DNA from: Formicarius rufipectus
Taxonomy: Eukaryota; Chordata; Aves; Passeriformes; Formicariidae
Assembly (NCBI GenBank): GCA_013399695.1
Contig: VXAU01001873.1
Location: 247,357-311,356, forward strand
Length of the DNA: 64,000 nt
Direction of reading: 5' to 3'
The stretch's first letter is position 1; the number at the start of each line of letters is the position of its first letter. The notes under the pieces were generated by a model. The model was given only the letters and a program-made list of their open reading frames with translations. It made no database searches and had not been told where the DNA came from. This document shows, one piece after another, positions 24,101 to 39,100 of the stretch. A program made the translations under genes and the position numbers.

Positions 24101-27100
24101 ACAGAACACTTGCACATTACACAATGTGGCCCAGAAAAGGACTTTGATGAATTTAAAGCTGCAGTAAGTCTAGAATGCAATAACCTATTTCAATGGATTT
24201 ATTCTAAATTCACATGAACGAGACTCATACCCAAATTTGGCTCCTAGAAATCTACAGTTGATTTATTTTTTTCAAGCACTTTTAAAAATGCAATTTGTCA
24301 TTTGCTGGCAAAAATTCCTGAAAAAGGAAAATCTTCCCAGCTGGCACTTCCAGCTTGCCCTCTAGACTTTGAAAAAAGTAGATCTGTTGCTGTTAGGAAG
24401 GGGTGCAATAAACGTGTGCCCCTGGGAACGCTGCCTGCAGGTGCTGCCTGTGCACTCACTGCACTCATCTGCAGACATGTTTGTTCAGAAGGAACAAAGT
24501 GGTGTCTGTCTAAAAGGCCATGTTTTCTGCACGTGCTGAGAATAAAAGTTAAAGCTGTGCTTTGTTTGTAGCTCAGTTAACATTTCAGGGACAGAAGTAG
24601 TAAATATCTCTGTCAAACTGTGTTTTGTCCTTTTAAGAAAGTTTGCCTCTATCCTATACTGGTCCTTTGTAGCAGCATAAGCCAACATAAAAGGACAAGA
24701 ATTCTCCGAGTGTTACTTTGTGATGTCCAGATCATGTTACAACCTGTCTACCAACCTGCTGCTCCTGCAGCAGGGGTAAGGTTAGGTGAGGGTTAGGCTT
24801 TCACTTCAGAACTCAGGGACCCAAACTGTGGCTGACTACAGGCAAAAATATTGAGGAAGCAACAGACAGCAGTAACCCCTCAACTTTTTCTCAGTCACCT
24901 CAGTTTTGTGGTTTTATTCCCTGTGGCTGCAAAGTTGGACCTTGGCAGTCTCAAAAGAAACAAGGATAGGGGCACTAAGCAAACACGTTTTAGCTTGCAA
25001 GAGCTTGAGTGATAATACTTTCTTAAGGGTCTTTCCATGGTACTGTGGATTGCAGTACCCAAGTTTCTTCCACTGTAGAATTAAACTATTCCTTGTTTTG
25101 TGTTGATGGGATTTGAGACCCAACACTCAGTTGGTAAGAATGATACCAGTGCCTGAGAATGCATCCAGAGGCTGGACGCTCTGAGGCAGAACTCTGGCAC
25201 TGTTCTGTGGTTACACACTGTGATTCTTCCCCGTGACATGGGGGCCTGTCATGCTCGCTGAAGTTGTCAGAACTTGTTTGGAACAAGCTGGACAATGAAA
25301 CCTTTGTCTGTCTTGGTTGATATAAATACACACGAACTTTATATACACACACATATATATATATTTAGCTGCACTTCCAGCTTAACTGTACCACAGACTT
25401 TCTCCTTACCTCTTCCTACTGCATGAACGTACGGTGGTTCTGCTCCCCGGATCTGAAAGCAAAGTGCTTCAGGACAATCTGGGACTTTAATAATCCTGCA
25501 GATAAATCAAAGAGAAGAGAAAGCTGAATTTTTAGTTAGGCTACCAGAGCTCTGAACAGTTCTAACAGCATCTTTACCTGGCACTAACAAGTTGGTTTGG
25601 ATGAAAGAAAGCACCCACACTGTTTACAAATAAATAACAAATAAACAGACCTGAAAAAATAATTCACTCCATCTTCAGTCTCCAAAGTAGATGGGAGATT
25701 CTACTTGTTAATTAAAATTTGGCATTTCTTAATTTATTATATCTTTAAGTGAATAACACCTGACAGAAACTTTCTATGGTATTCATATTCACTTCCTTTA
25801 GGCACACTTCACTGCAGCTGTGGTGACTTATACTATTTCCATTAAAAAGTAAAAAAAAAAATCCACTGGACAAGACATCCTGGACTGGAATTGAGCATTA
25901 AGTGCTCACTGAGGCATTCAGTTCTATGGCACATTCTGGGATTACAGAATCTAACAATGCGCAAGACAGTAACAGGGCCAAGCCTCATAAGATACAATGA
26001 CAGCAAAACTGTAAGGGCTGATACTGTTAGAGTGATCCAAAAACAAGTCAAGCTTTAATGGGGTGGAAATTGTTTTCCCTGGCACAAATACTAAGAGCCT
26101 GAGAAGCTTAACACCTGAGAGAGAATGACAATCCTTGTGATTCAATTCTGTTTGTGCACAAGGAAGACAAAAGTATTTCACCTGCATTACAAAGAGAACA
26201 AATCCCAACCTCTTCTAGCAGCCTGAGGGTCATCACTAAAAAAAGGCCTTGACTCTTGTCTCTCTCATTTCTGTCAGTTGTTCTCCTGTTAAGCAGCTTC
26301 TGCCCAGCAAAGTGCTTGCAAGGGTTTCACTACAACTGCAGAAGTATTACTTAGGAACTGACATTTCTCGATAATCTGTCTGCCCATCTTGGCACTTACT
26401 CTTTTGATTTGGTGGCTACCAGAAGCCTGAGTGGCCTTCGTGAGCAGAAGGACTGGGTCAGGATGGTTTCCACTTCTGAAAACGGCCGTAGGAATACTAA
26501 ATCCTCATTTATGGAATAGATTTTTCTTCCCGCCTGCAGGCCAGCCATCTGCAAAGGGAACAAACAGCACTTGGACCACTGGCAGCACCACCGAGAGCTC
26601 AGGCTCCCAAGGTCAACTCCTCCCTCCTTTGGGCCATTCATTGGATTACTGTCCTACGGGGTACCCTACATACAGTGTTGGTTCATCGAGTCATTTGTCA
26701 CTCCCTCTGAAAGTTTTCTGCTTTTACAGAAAACAAAAAGGTTTCACCACTGTCTTTAGAAACACGCCACTCCACAGGTGTGTCCTACTTTGCAATGGAT
26801 ATATCTTTGTACTTTTCTGCTATACCTTTTTTCCTCAAATAAAAGCCACTAAAAAGAAAAACTACCAAGTGTTCTCTTTGATTTAATTCTCAAGCTCTCT
26901 ACAGTTGGTAACATCCTCTTGTGTACCTGGAAATAACTTTTTTCATCTTTCTTTTTTTTGTAAATAACGTCTATAATGGATAATAGGAATGAATAAGAAG
27001 AGAGAATTTAATTAAAGAGAGGATTTGAAAAACTTTGTTTTATAATTTAATGGAATTATTTCTGCTATTTGCATTTACTTATATTGCATTTATTATAGTT

Positions 27101-30100
27101 TAGTAATTATTATATAAATTTCTAAAAGTCACTATGATTTAGGCCAAATTTTCCCAAAATAGCTCTTAACATATATGCAATTAGCTAAACTTTGCATCAC
27201 TATAATCATTGTACCTATGGATACGACCTATTTATATGCCTGTGCGTTCAGACCTGTCTGCACGTGCAGTCGTGGCAAATCCACCACGGGGTGAGGTACA
27301 AACCTGCCACATCCAAACAAAAACCTGCTTCTCTCCTAGGATGTAATTGCCCAGACTAAGGAAGATTAAAAACCATAAAGTGCCCTAGAACCTCTGAGTA
27401 AGGGCCGCTCCTTCTGCCAGCTCAGGGCAGTTGGCCAGCCCCAGCCCCTGCCTCTTCCCAGCAGTTCACTCTTTGCTGCCCATGGCCACAGCCCCGGGCC
27501 AGGGCTGCTCCCCTCACACACCAGGCACCTGCTTCTCAGGGGGTGCCCTCTGTGAGACGGCAACCACACCTGCCCACGGGTTCACTTTCTGCTCTGCTGC
27601 TCCTCCTGACAGCAGGTCCTTCACAAAGCCCCACCTGTGGGGAAGCCCAGAGCAACAATTAACCTGCAAGTGGGACGGCTGGGAAAGGAAGAGGAGGTGC
27701 CAGCTGAGGAGATGGGCTTCCTGAAGGTCCTAGTGAGGACACACGAACTTGGGATGAGCATGGGATGTGACACAGTCCACATCAACTAACTAAGCAAAGT
27801 CTATCTCGTTCCATGCCCGTCCATCTGGGTGAGCTGAGCAAGGGTCACCAGGACCAGGGGCACAGTTCCCAAGGCAGGGCCTGGGTTGCTCAGCATTCAG
27901 GAGCAGCAGAGAAGGGCAGGAGCACTATTCTGTCTGAGGGCCAAAATTGAGAAGCTGAACACACATGCCAGGTGAAGAGTTCCCAAACTGCCCTTCAAGT
28001 GCCCCATCAGTAAGAACAGCAATTTAAGATTCTTAACAACTTTTAAACACAGATTAGAAACTGCTTCTGGCATAGGCAAATCTAACAGCTCACAAAACAG
28101 TTTCAAAAAAATCTTGAGAAGAAAAGATACTAATAATAAAATGAACAATGCTTGGCAACTGTGACATTCAATAGAAACCCCAAAGAGCCTTGTTGCACAA
28201 GCACCATGTTCAACGCTGTGTGCTGCCACAAGCTGTGTTTCAACTTTGTTTCAAGAATAGGAGGTCGCAATTCCAAACTCAAAGAGAACATGTTAATCTT
28301 GAATAAATCCATACAAGTAATAGATTTGTTCCCAATTTACTGGTGAACCTGAAATCTTACTCAGGTCTGAAGTATGATAGTGAACGCGGTGTACTGTGAT
28401 GGGCACTGTGAAGCAAAGCTGCATGTCTTCATGTTTGCCCCTCTAGAGTATGACAGAAGGCAGGGGGTCTCTAAATGGTCTACAGCTGCCGAGACACTCA
28501 TAACTACATGCTGCACATCCTTCTAGTATCACAAAGCAATTAACTAAAGCTTGAGAATGTAATGAAAAGCATCACTGTTGGACCTTGGGTCTTTCCAGAA
28601 TGAGATGACAGTCCTCTGGTTAAGAGAGATGCAGATTTAGTTCTTTTCTGGAGTAATATTGTAAGATTGAGTTCAAAAGATGGGCTCATGGTCACAGATA
28701 GTTTGCCTTGGAAGATCAAGAAAAAGATTCCTTAGAAAACTGCGTGCTTCTGTTGTCTTAAAACACAACAGTTTTGCAGGCTATTCCTCAGGCATCCAGC
28801 CAAAGAAAGGGCCACCAGCATTATCTGGCAGGCAACAGTTCACAGTACAGGTTTAGATTAATAAAATTTTTGGCCAACCCATGTTGATTTTGAGCACGAG
28901 GTAAAGCACAGGATTGGTTTCTTTGGTAGCCATAAACCAAATGAGAATCAGGAATACTGAAATAATTTAATTCTAATACTAAACTTCAGTTCATAATCCT
29001 TCCCATTTAACATTCTCAACTTGCCAAAATCAGTCTGTTTCCATTGGGGAAATTATCCAGGAGTTATTTGTAGTCTAAAGCAGAGACTCACAAATGAATG
29101 TGGATGCTCAGAAATTCTGTAATGGTTGTCCTGGACTTTTAATTAGAAGCTCTGCCTGTGTGCTGCCACAATTTACTGTGAAACTCCGGATGAGTCATTT
29201 AGCCCTCTCTGAACTTCACAGGTGCAAAGAAAAACCCCTAAACAGCTTTTAAAAGATGGATTTTCAGCCTGTCTGTGCCTTATTTCAGTAAACAGAAGGT
29301 AACACTGTGCTATTCAAACAAGGGTTTTGCATGGATGAAAAGTGATCATGAAGTATGTGGAACTATGATATCTGGCCATCTGTGGGCCTCAAAGAAACAA
29401 AATAAATACGTTCTGTAGAACTCTTAAAAAATACCAGGGAGGAAAATGAGTGCATGCTTTTTAAGGAAAAAAATACACATCTGAAAATGCAGCTTTCACT
29501 CAAACGTGCTTCCCACTGCACACCTTTGCTAAACCAAAACAGGGTTACTTTCCCTCCCTCCTTAAACTGAGGTTGCTAAAGAGCCTGAGGTACACTGTGG
29601 TCACACAGCAGTACTGCTCTTGTCCCATCAGTTATCAATGATACTCAGGTCACCTGGTGATGCCAGAACACTTGGCCAGTTACAGAAACAGCTTATTGCC
29701 AGGAATTGTAGAAGACAACCAATGTTCTGTTTGCTACCTTCAAAAGGAAACAGGTTTTAAAAGGATGGTTTGTGCCTTTTCCAAGGATTGAAACATTCTG
29801 AGATACCAAGATGTGAATGTCAGGTCCCACCTCTGCAGAGGAGCCTCGTCGAACTGACTTCACCACAATGGCTTTGTTTTTTTCTTCTACGTCAAATCCG
29901 TAGTCGTCCTCTTCTGGTAAAATCTTAAACAGAGCACAAGGTAATGCTCATAAATAGGGAGTTTACTGAAAAGCTGAAGATGAGAAACTGGACTTTTCAC
30001 TGCAAGCTACAACTGATATGGACTTGTATGTCTTTAGGCTGAAAGGGTCTAGCAGATAATTTGATCTCCTACATAATATAAGCCATTGTTTCTAGCTGTT

Positions 30101-33100
30101 TCTCCACTGAGAATGAATGATCTGAGCCCTTCCCAGCTATCACTTTCAGGGACATTGAATATCTCAGGCCTATCTGTTATAGCTAAAACCTCACACTACA
30201 GAAATCTACATCATGTGCAGCAAGACAACAATTCCTGAACGCACAGGTCTCTCCTTCAGGGATCTGGCACATAAGCTCTGTGTTAGGGTAAAAACACAAG
30301 CCCTGTTCTCTGTGCTCAGTGTGCATCTTCTACACTTGACAGAAGCCTTCATAATTCTTGCTACTGAGTTTCTGCTTCCTGATATTTGCACCAAGGTCAC
30401 ACAGAACTGCCTTATACATTTTCTTTAAAATCATATCAACCATGGCAAATATATGTTTCATTCATCCTTTTCTACTAGTTTATTAATGAGTTTAAAGCTT
30501 AACAACTTCCCATTATAAAAAAAAAAAAAAAAAGGCAAGCCTGGCCACTGGTAAATGGACACGTTGAAATTCTATGAGAAGACATCTTTCATTTGAGCAA
30601 ACATTATGCATTTAAAATCAATCTGATAAAACAAAATTGAGCTAAAAGGAAAAATAAAGCTACTCTTAATCTAGCATGCACTGGGGAAAACAAATGCCTG
30701 AGAATTATGTCCTTGCTTCTGATGACTTCTGCACAAATCTAAAATATTGTCCTTTTTCTACTGAAGTCAATTCCATCAGCTTATAAGTTTTATTCTTTTA
30801 AAGGAAATTATCTTAGAAAAATCTAAAAAACTAGAATGATTCTGCCCTGCAGGATCTGTATGGCCATGTTAAAATAATGACTGGCATCATACATGTGCAG
30901 GGAAGAAGTCCTTCCCAGGTGACGTTCAGATTAGATGATGGACAGGAAAGTAAAAAGACTGAAAGATAAGTAGGTCATTTTTGGCTATTTCTAACACAGC
31001 ATTTTCAGAAGCAATGCTAATATTGTATGTTTAAAAAGGGACCCTATAAAAGTGAGTATACTGCTGGTTAGATTTTTAGTGTTGCAAGTGGAATGAGTTT
31101 CAGTCCAGCACAGTATGTACTTTTATCACTTCGCATTTGGGATGAAATGGAAGATTTCTAGGCGAGCTCTCCCCTCCAATTCACATCTGCAGGGATTGTT
31201 TGGTTCTTGTGATGAATTCTGAACGCATATGTGAAGCAGGCATTTAAAAATCTGGAGCCTTTAATTTGCCCATCTTCAGAAGGCAGCAGCTCCACAACCT
31301 TACATATCTCTTGGGTGCAGCCACCATTACTATGCCTGAAGATCTTTTGTCTACTATCATTTTAATAACCTATCTTTCTCTGATCATGATATTGCAAAAA
31401 TGTATTGTCTGAAAGCAAAGAACGAAAACACTCTTAGGAAACTCCAAGTGCATCAACACTGGTAACTTTTTCAGCATGTTGTTAAGAAAAACAATCTCAC
31501 AGTCTGTATTCTGATGCTCCTGTGCTTAGGACACTCTCATGAAAAGACAGACTATGGATAATATTCCATAGGCAATACTTGGAAAAGGCTATGGTTCATT
31601 ATTTATTACAGAGGAGGAACACCTTGCCATTCCACAGCTGAACCCCATTCATCCCTAAGGAGTCCAAAGCAATTAACTAAATTGCCACGTACGAGAATTA
31701 TTTCTGGGCCCCTGAAGCCCAATCAGTTTTTGGAATGTAAGGCAGCAGCTGTTTAATCTTAGACAACCACGTTAACACATGAAACCATATGAGAAATAAC
31801 TTTTAATCAAAACCAGAGGGCCAATGTAGTCAGAACATTATTCAAAGAGAATTTTGGCAGGGACGTATGCTCTGCAGAGATGAGAAGTGCTGCAAAGAAT
31901 GGTCTGTTACACCTGTAGCACACTGAGGCAGGGACTCTCAGCCTAAACTCTGGGGGACAGAAGCACCACAGATTGGCAGATCAACCACCATTCCCTAAAC
32001 CCAAATGGCCAGAATGCAGAGTCTTCTCTCACAGCCTCCCCTACAGCTCTCCAGCAAAACTCTTCTCTCCTGGACACAGCCTGACTCAGGTAAGAATCTC
32101 CTCAGGAGCAGAGATGTATCAGACAATGGCAAGTCTGAACACTTCAGAACACAGAGGACGTGTCTGACCCTCAGCAGCATTTGAAGGGAGCTACTTTCCT
32201 TCCACCTCATGTCTCAGGCTCTTCCAGTCTCCACAGCTTTTCACAAGTCCACAGCTCTGCAGCATTAAAACAGGATTTGAAAAGACAAAAGCTCCAGGAT
32301 CTAAACCACCCCTACTATTATCCTTAAAGGTTTGTTCAGCCACATCAGTAAAAGAGGTTGAATATACAGAATGACTCCAAGTTTCTTGTGGTTTGTGAGC
32401 TGTGAAATCGAGCACTGAACTCAAACAGTTCCTTCTGAACAGTGAAAGACAAAGAATAAAGAGTGTTTTCCCTTAAGAGTTCACTGGAGTTTTCAGTATC
32501 CAACACCACTCCAAGCCCTTCTGGGGCCACCTACACCTGGGTGATGGATTCCTCTTGTCACTGACTTCCCAGCCTGCCCCCTCAGGATCAGAATTCCTTA
32601 GAAGATGAGCTCTTATTAGTGGCTTTCTTCCCGGGCTATTTTAAATCCATTAGTTGAATTCCTTAGCTACAACAGACTGGTAGACCAGTACAATGAAGAA
32701 CAAATTACAGAATGGGGCAACATAAGGATTTCCCTTGCCATGAGCATAAGCTACAGTCTGCCCAGATGGAAAAGTCAAAGTTGGAGGTCTACAGCAAAGT
32801 AGATTAAGAATTAGTAGCATTTATGCAGTGAAGGAAAATGCAGCTACAGGTGTAATTGCCCATTTTAATTCTAGGCTATCATAATTTTCCTTCTCATTCT
32901 CCTCTAGCGTAAAACAGTATCAGTTTCATAGAAAAATCAAGGCTTACATTAACATATTTCTTACCAGAAGATTCTTTCCCAAGATGTTTTCCACGAGCTT
33001 GAAGTCATTACGTAATTGTTTGCTCTTGGAACTGGTGCCCTCCATTTCCTCATCAGCATAAAAGCGGAAATATAAGGATTCATCCTTGAATTCACTTTTC

Positions 33101-36100
33101 TCCAGGACTTGAAACAATATATATGAAATACATACATGCATTTAAAGAAAGAAAGAAGGAGAGAAACAAAAGAGAAAGTTAAAGGAAATGTTAAATACTT
33201 TCCCAGTCTTTACAGAAAACAAACAGATGCATCCCTAGCAGTCAGCTACTCAGCTCTGCATTTTTAAGCTAATGCTGTATTTTAGCACAATGGTTTTCTT
33301 CATATTGCATAGTAATTCATGACAGGATGTGACCTCCCTGGCACTCAGAATGTGTATAAAATGCAAAAGATCCTCCTGGAAGGAAGGTGCTACTCAAAAC
33401 CTCAAGCTCATGTTCCTTTCCCACATCAAAATCAGTATGGTGGAGGAGAAAAGTGGCTGCTTAAAAGCACCTAAGATGTCCACACAGAATAAGGTTCTTC
33501 AACCTAAAAAAAAGTGAGAGGGAAATGAGATCTATAGAATTCTGGAACTTGTGAAAAAGTTCTTTACCTCTTTTTCAAATATGAGACCTGGGGGCTTCAA
33601 ATAAAAGCGGCAAGTGAGGAGCAACTTCTTCATTCAACATGTACCTGTGCAAAGGACTTCCTTGGCAAAGGACACTACGAATGCCAAGAGTTTGCAAGGG
33701 GTCAAAAAAACCCCAATTACTCTTACATTCTTATCAAGTACTGTGCAAATTTTCCATTAGCTATTTACAATAATCTGTTCTCAGAACCACTATTCAAAGC
33801 ACAGTGAACAAAAGTGATCTGTGACTAAAACAATGTTTCAATTACATTTACCCTTAGGACTTGCACGGGCTCTTTGATACTGATAGAGGTGATTTGTCTA
33901 CTTTCCCCTTCTGAGGGTGGATGATGGCTAACTTGGCACTTTAGATTTGGAAGCCTCAGCACTGAGAACCGTGCTTGTTGTCCAGGAGGCAGGAACTAGG
34001 CAATCTTACTTTGATGTTTCTTGAGATATTTCAGGACAGTATTTGGCTTGTGCATTGGTCTGATGGCTCTGGAAGTGATGCAATGAAAAGCATGCCCTCT
34101 GTAGCTTGTCTCATTCCTTCAGCACTCCCCAGAATTGCCAGCAAGGGGATTCATGTGGGAAGGTACCAGGCTTGGACAAAGGCTCTTCTAGAAGGACCCC
34201 GGGGCTGCCTGCAGTTGTGTACACAGGGTGTCTGGCACAGCCTAGAAAAGCAAATCTGCCTGAAGCAAGAACTCCTTCACTTGGCTGGGGGAAGCAGTTT
34301 TGGTGCCTTACCATGATGCATGAAGCCGTTATTGCAGAGTCCCACACCCAGAGCCACAGCTTCCTCCCGAGTCTGACAGTCTCCCTGGAAACAAGAGGAC
34401 GAATATTAATCTCAAATAACTTTCTAAACTAAATCATTCCCCCTTTCCCCACCACACAGCTTGTGGCTCTGAAGTTAGCAAGATGGTCCCTGTAGAGAAA
34501 AATAGCAAGAAAAGAAAAGAAAAGAAAAGAGGTATCCCATTGCCCAAACCCTCTTTGTTTCTACAGACAGCATCTCTCCCTCCTACAGGCACCAGGAGGA
34601 CAAGGACCAGGATTGGGGAAAGTAGTCGTTTAACTCACAAAAGAATACAATATTATCTCAATGTAAAGACTCTTAATTTGCAATCATAGTGTTGGACTTT
34701 AGGACCCATTAGTCACAGAAAATAAAACTCCTAGAGAGAGAAGTGGAGAAATTCCAAGGGAGAAAAACCCTGAGTAAAGCCAGCATATGTGAACTTCAAA
34801 GTTCAGACAGGTTAAAACTGCAGTGGCATTGTTTGCTTACACAGCAAAGGTTTTAGTTTCTCACTACCTGAAGCCTTGAGTGTAGCCATTCAAAACAGGT
34901 ACCAAAGGGGACTTGCAAATTTACAAACTTCCCTGATATGGCAGGACTAGGCTTTGCATCTACAACTCAGTAAACATAAGAAGTGCTTAGTTTTCTCTAT
35001 GTATGCCAATTATTATGCCAATTAGAATAATTGGCAGCCACAAGTGAAGACTTTACAAACATCGCTGTACTTTTTAGGCAGACAAGTAAGTTCTAAATAG
35101 TGCTGGTAAAAACCAGGGGGCATTACTGGTCTTACAAACGTCCGCAATGCTGCTCTCTTGATGGGAGATGGCCTGTGGCCCTGCCCCAAAGGGGACCCAG
35201 GGAACCTGGGCTCTGGTGCCCCCGTGACAGCAGAGGGTCAGCTCCTTCCAAAAAGGAGGGCACTGACTGCTTTGGCAAGAGGAGCAATTCCAGTGCATTG
35301 CCTTCAGTCTTACTAACTTAGAGGCTGTATCCTTACACAAATATTAATTACACCTTCTTTTCTTCCCTCCATCTACAGAACTAGATACCCTGACTCTCAC
35401 AGCAGCTGCAGGGTAACAAACTGACTGTCTTTGAAGCAACCTTCTTATCTTGTCAGCAGAACATCATCCTACTTCAAGTCCCACTAAGGAAAGCTGTAGT
35501 TACTCGCCAAGCAGATGTGGACAAAAGTGGGCAAAGGTACTATTTAAATGCAGGATAAAACAGGATCAGCTCTTGCAAACCAGCAGCACTACTGGTTTTT
35601 GTTGAAGAGGTCTTCTGAGAGCAGAAAAGGCACAACATTCACAAATTAAGAACTAAATACTGCTCTTGGTAGAAAAAAGGATCAAGGAAGTTCTGACAGA
35701 ATTGCTTTGTAATTACACAAAGAAAGCCAAGAAAACAGCTTTAATAAACCTGAAGTTTAACTTTTACTACAAACTAATTTCAAATCTTCATAAGTCTTCC
35801 CTCGTTTTCAGCATCTCATGAAACAATTCTCAACATCGTGTTACTTTATGGGATAAACGGATTGTTTATTTTACAGAGACTGGGATTTAAAGATCTAATT
35901 TATTCTTTCAACTATAAATAAACTGGAGGAGAAATGCCTTCTAATGTTACCCTCTTAAACCCTTAGGAATCTATTTCTGTTCTAGGCAACAAAAATCTTT
36001 GTGTAGGAAGGCTCTAAACCAGACTTGACTATTCCTGGTGACATTACCTTGGCCTCAAAACGTTCCCCTCGCAAAACAGCCCACCCTCCCTTCAGATGGC

Positions 36101-39100
36101 TTTGCATTATCAAAGCTACATTTTGAATTCCTCAAGCTCCACAGTCTTCTCAGTAATTACAAGGTAAATGTGGGGCTACTATAATTTCTAAAGACAATGG
36201 TACAGTTGTTGGTGTAAAATTCTAGGTTTGTTTTTCAATAATATTGTACTAGCTTGAATGAGATCAGCATTGGTTTAGATGTCTTCCCAAAAATCACAAG
36301 AAATAGAAAATATCCCCAAGAACAGCAGCCAGTCCACCACTCCCAGCAAAGGACTCTTCCTCTTTGCATTGCCAAATAACATATTTTCACCAAACAAATG
36401 GTAACAGAAAGCATAAGACTGTAAATTCAGAGAATGAGAATACTTTTAAATTATGTTGTAATATTCCCCAGATAAATGTGTTTTGTTTACTTTTCAACAG
36501 AACTGAAAAACCAAGCTCCGTCTCCAAGACAGCAGTATCTGAACTGATCTTACCTGTGCAATAAGCCAGTCCACCAGTTTACTTGCAGGGATTACTGATT
36601 TGTAGGTCTTCAGGTGATAGTCCCGATCTCTAATTAAGAAAGAGAATTCAGGAAAAATCAGGACAAGAAGGTGTACATTTCTTTTGTACTCTAAACATAT
36701 ATATACTATTGTGACCTACTATTAATAAGAGGCAGACATCCTTTTTCTTTGGAAGAAAGGCACAAGTTTTAGACTTTTCTAACAACCTAAGATACTTTAG
36801 ATCAACACAGAACAGTGGTATTTCAAATTTCTCTAAATGCTGTTTCTAGTCATCTTCAGGGAACTCACATTCCTGCCAGAGGCAACCAGGAGATTCTTTT
36901 CACAGTGTCCTGGGCTGCTGCTGTGACTCAGGTTAGAATATTGCCACCATCAGTTCTGTTAAAAATCACACTCTTCTGGCTGGAAATCACATTCTAGTTT
37001 CCATCTGAAATCCATTCATGTCCAGCTTACATCTTTTGGCTCAGTGCCAGTCCCATCTATGACCTTCAGTAGTTCTCCTCTAGTGCTTACCCATCAGTGT
37101 ATCACAGACAGGGACCCCGCACGTGCCCTCTGTGCCCCCACCCGTGAGGGGCACAGAATTTGGCACTTTGAGCTTATTCTGCCAAGAGAGATTTTCCTGA
37201 TTCTCCACACTTGTTCAGATTTACTTCCTTTAGTAAAATATTACAGAATAGCCAGATACAAATAGAGTACCCAATATCCTCCTCTGGCATTAGACCATTT
37301 CAGTCACTGTAAATAAGAAAACAAGTTTTGTGTTCAGGTCTTGTAACACAATTGGCACTCGCTCACCCCCAGCCTTGTGTGCAGCAGCACTGCTCCTAGA
37401 AGGAGGAAAAGGAACCCCATTGTAACTCAATGCTTTTGGCAGTTTTCTTCCATTCCCCTTCTCAGAGCCATGGAAATAATTGATGTTTTGAGTCTTTTAT
37501 GAAATACTTCTAAAGAATTTTGATACAAATATAAGAGGACTGTGTGGCTCAGGACACTGGGCACTAACACCTTTCACCTCCAAAGTCAATGGATTTAATT
37601 CAGCTCATAAGAGAATAAAAGCCATTTTAAGGCTGTTTATTGGCCCTTGTGAAATAAGTTTCATGGTCTTGATCCAGTTCCTAGTTCCACATCACAAAAG
37701 CCATTACCACAATTAATTTGCATTAATTGGTTCCCTCTCGTTGAGAGTCTCAGTAGAGAGGCCAAGTGCTGACTGGGCTGTGAAGAATGAATTCCCTCTC
37801 TCCCCCTTGGGGGTGGTCCTTCTGTGAGAAGCCTGAGCTCCAGGGGCATGACTGTGGAGGAAACGTGGGAGGAAACTTTCACACCCACTGGGACTGTTTC
37901 ACAGGCCAGGTGTTTCCACATGGCAGTTCAAGAGAAGATGTTATTCTTCAGTTTTGCCAAATCAACCTCTCATTAGCATCACACTATCTGATATTTTCTT
38001 TTTTCTAAAAATCTAATATCCAAGCACCATCTAAAGTCCATCCTACTCATGTTCCTTTTACTAATCATCTACAAACACGAGTATGTTGTGACTGGCAGGT
38101 GTAAATAAATGCAGCAGAAATGCCTGTGTGTTTGCAGAATGCAGGGTATGAAAAATTAGAAAGGGAAGCAGGACTTTCAGAGCTTGGGAAAAAACCAGCA
38201 AAACATGACAGCATTTCCCGAAATACATGTCCTCAGAACAAAATCCTTCCTCACAATGCTTACACAGAGTTTTCAACTTGTCTTCCAGTAATGTGCTGAA
38301 CCCAGTACAAAGCTGTGGGAGTTTTCTGGGCAGTTTTTCTTTCTCACACACTTATATTGAGAAAATGTGCTTTTGAAATGTCAGAACAATGAAAGAAAAC
38401 ATTAAAATATGGAGTACTAATGAGTAGGGGTTTCCAGATTGTGAGAAGCAACTCCCAACATTTTCATACAGATGCTGACAGAGTTTTGAATAAGCTGCTA
38501 TCAGTCTTGGTCCAAGGCCCAGTCTTTCCCTGCTTGCAGTTAAATGCTGGTCAGGATCAATGTTTTGACATTGGTTCACTGGCTTTTGCCCCCATTTCAA
38601 TCCAGCCTGAACAAGAGCAGAGCGTGAACCATGGAAGGTTATCCAGAGCCATGAGCTGCAGGTGAGGAGTCAAGGTAGAGGTGGGAACCACTGTTTGGCA
38701 GAACCTTGCTGCCTCACAGAAACTACAGGAACAGAATACTCTGCACAGGGTCCAGCCTGAAGTGTTGTCCAGCACATGTGGAAGTGGGAACAAATTCTGC
38801 CACTTCACAACATCCCCCTAAGTACATCAGACACATATTCGGAACATCTCTCATCTAAGATTTTTCCAAATGTTTTACTTTTTATGTTTCAAGCCCCAAA
38901 GCAGCATGATTTGTTTCCAGTGGGGTAAATCATCTTGCCCTCAAAGTGCAAGTGTGTCAGAGTTTACCTAATGAAAAATATAAAGGCAAAGGCTACGTGA
39001 AAACCCCAGGGTTTTCAGGAAAGACAACTAAGCAAAACTGTGTCCCAAGGTTGTCAACCATATATCTTCATTTTGAATTTATGATTCCTCCAGATCCTTC

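Larger units (their letters stand above)
21777..25409 (-). other. PREX1: Introns between w14 and w17
   Basis: Intervals 21777-22991, 23164-23615 and 23753-25409. They contain an A-run at 23939-23953, a (CA)n/(TA)n tract at 25341-25364 and nothing else recognisable. Confidence 0.65.
29924..34311 (-). other. PREX1: Introns between w10 and w12
   Basis: Intervals 29924-32964 and 33108-34311. They contain a pure A17 tract at 30517-30533 and an A/G-rich tract at about 33142-33180. No transposon body accompanies the A17 run. Confidence 0.6.
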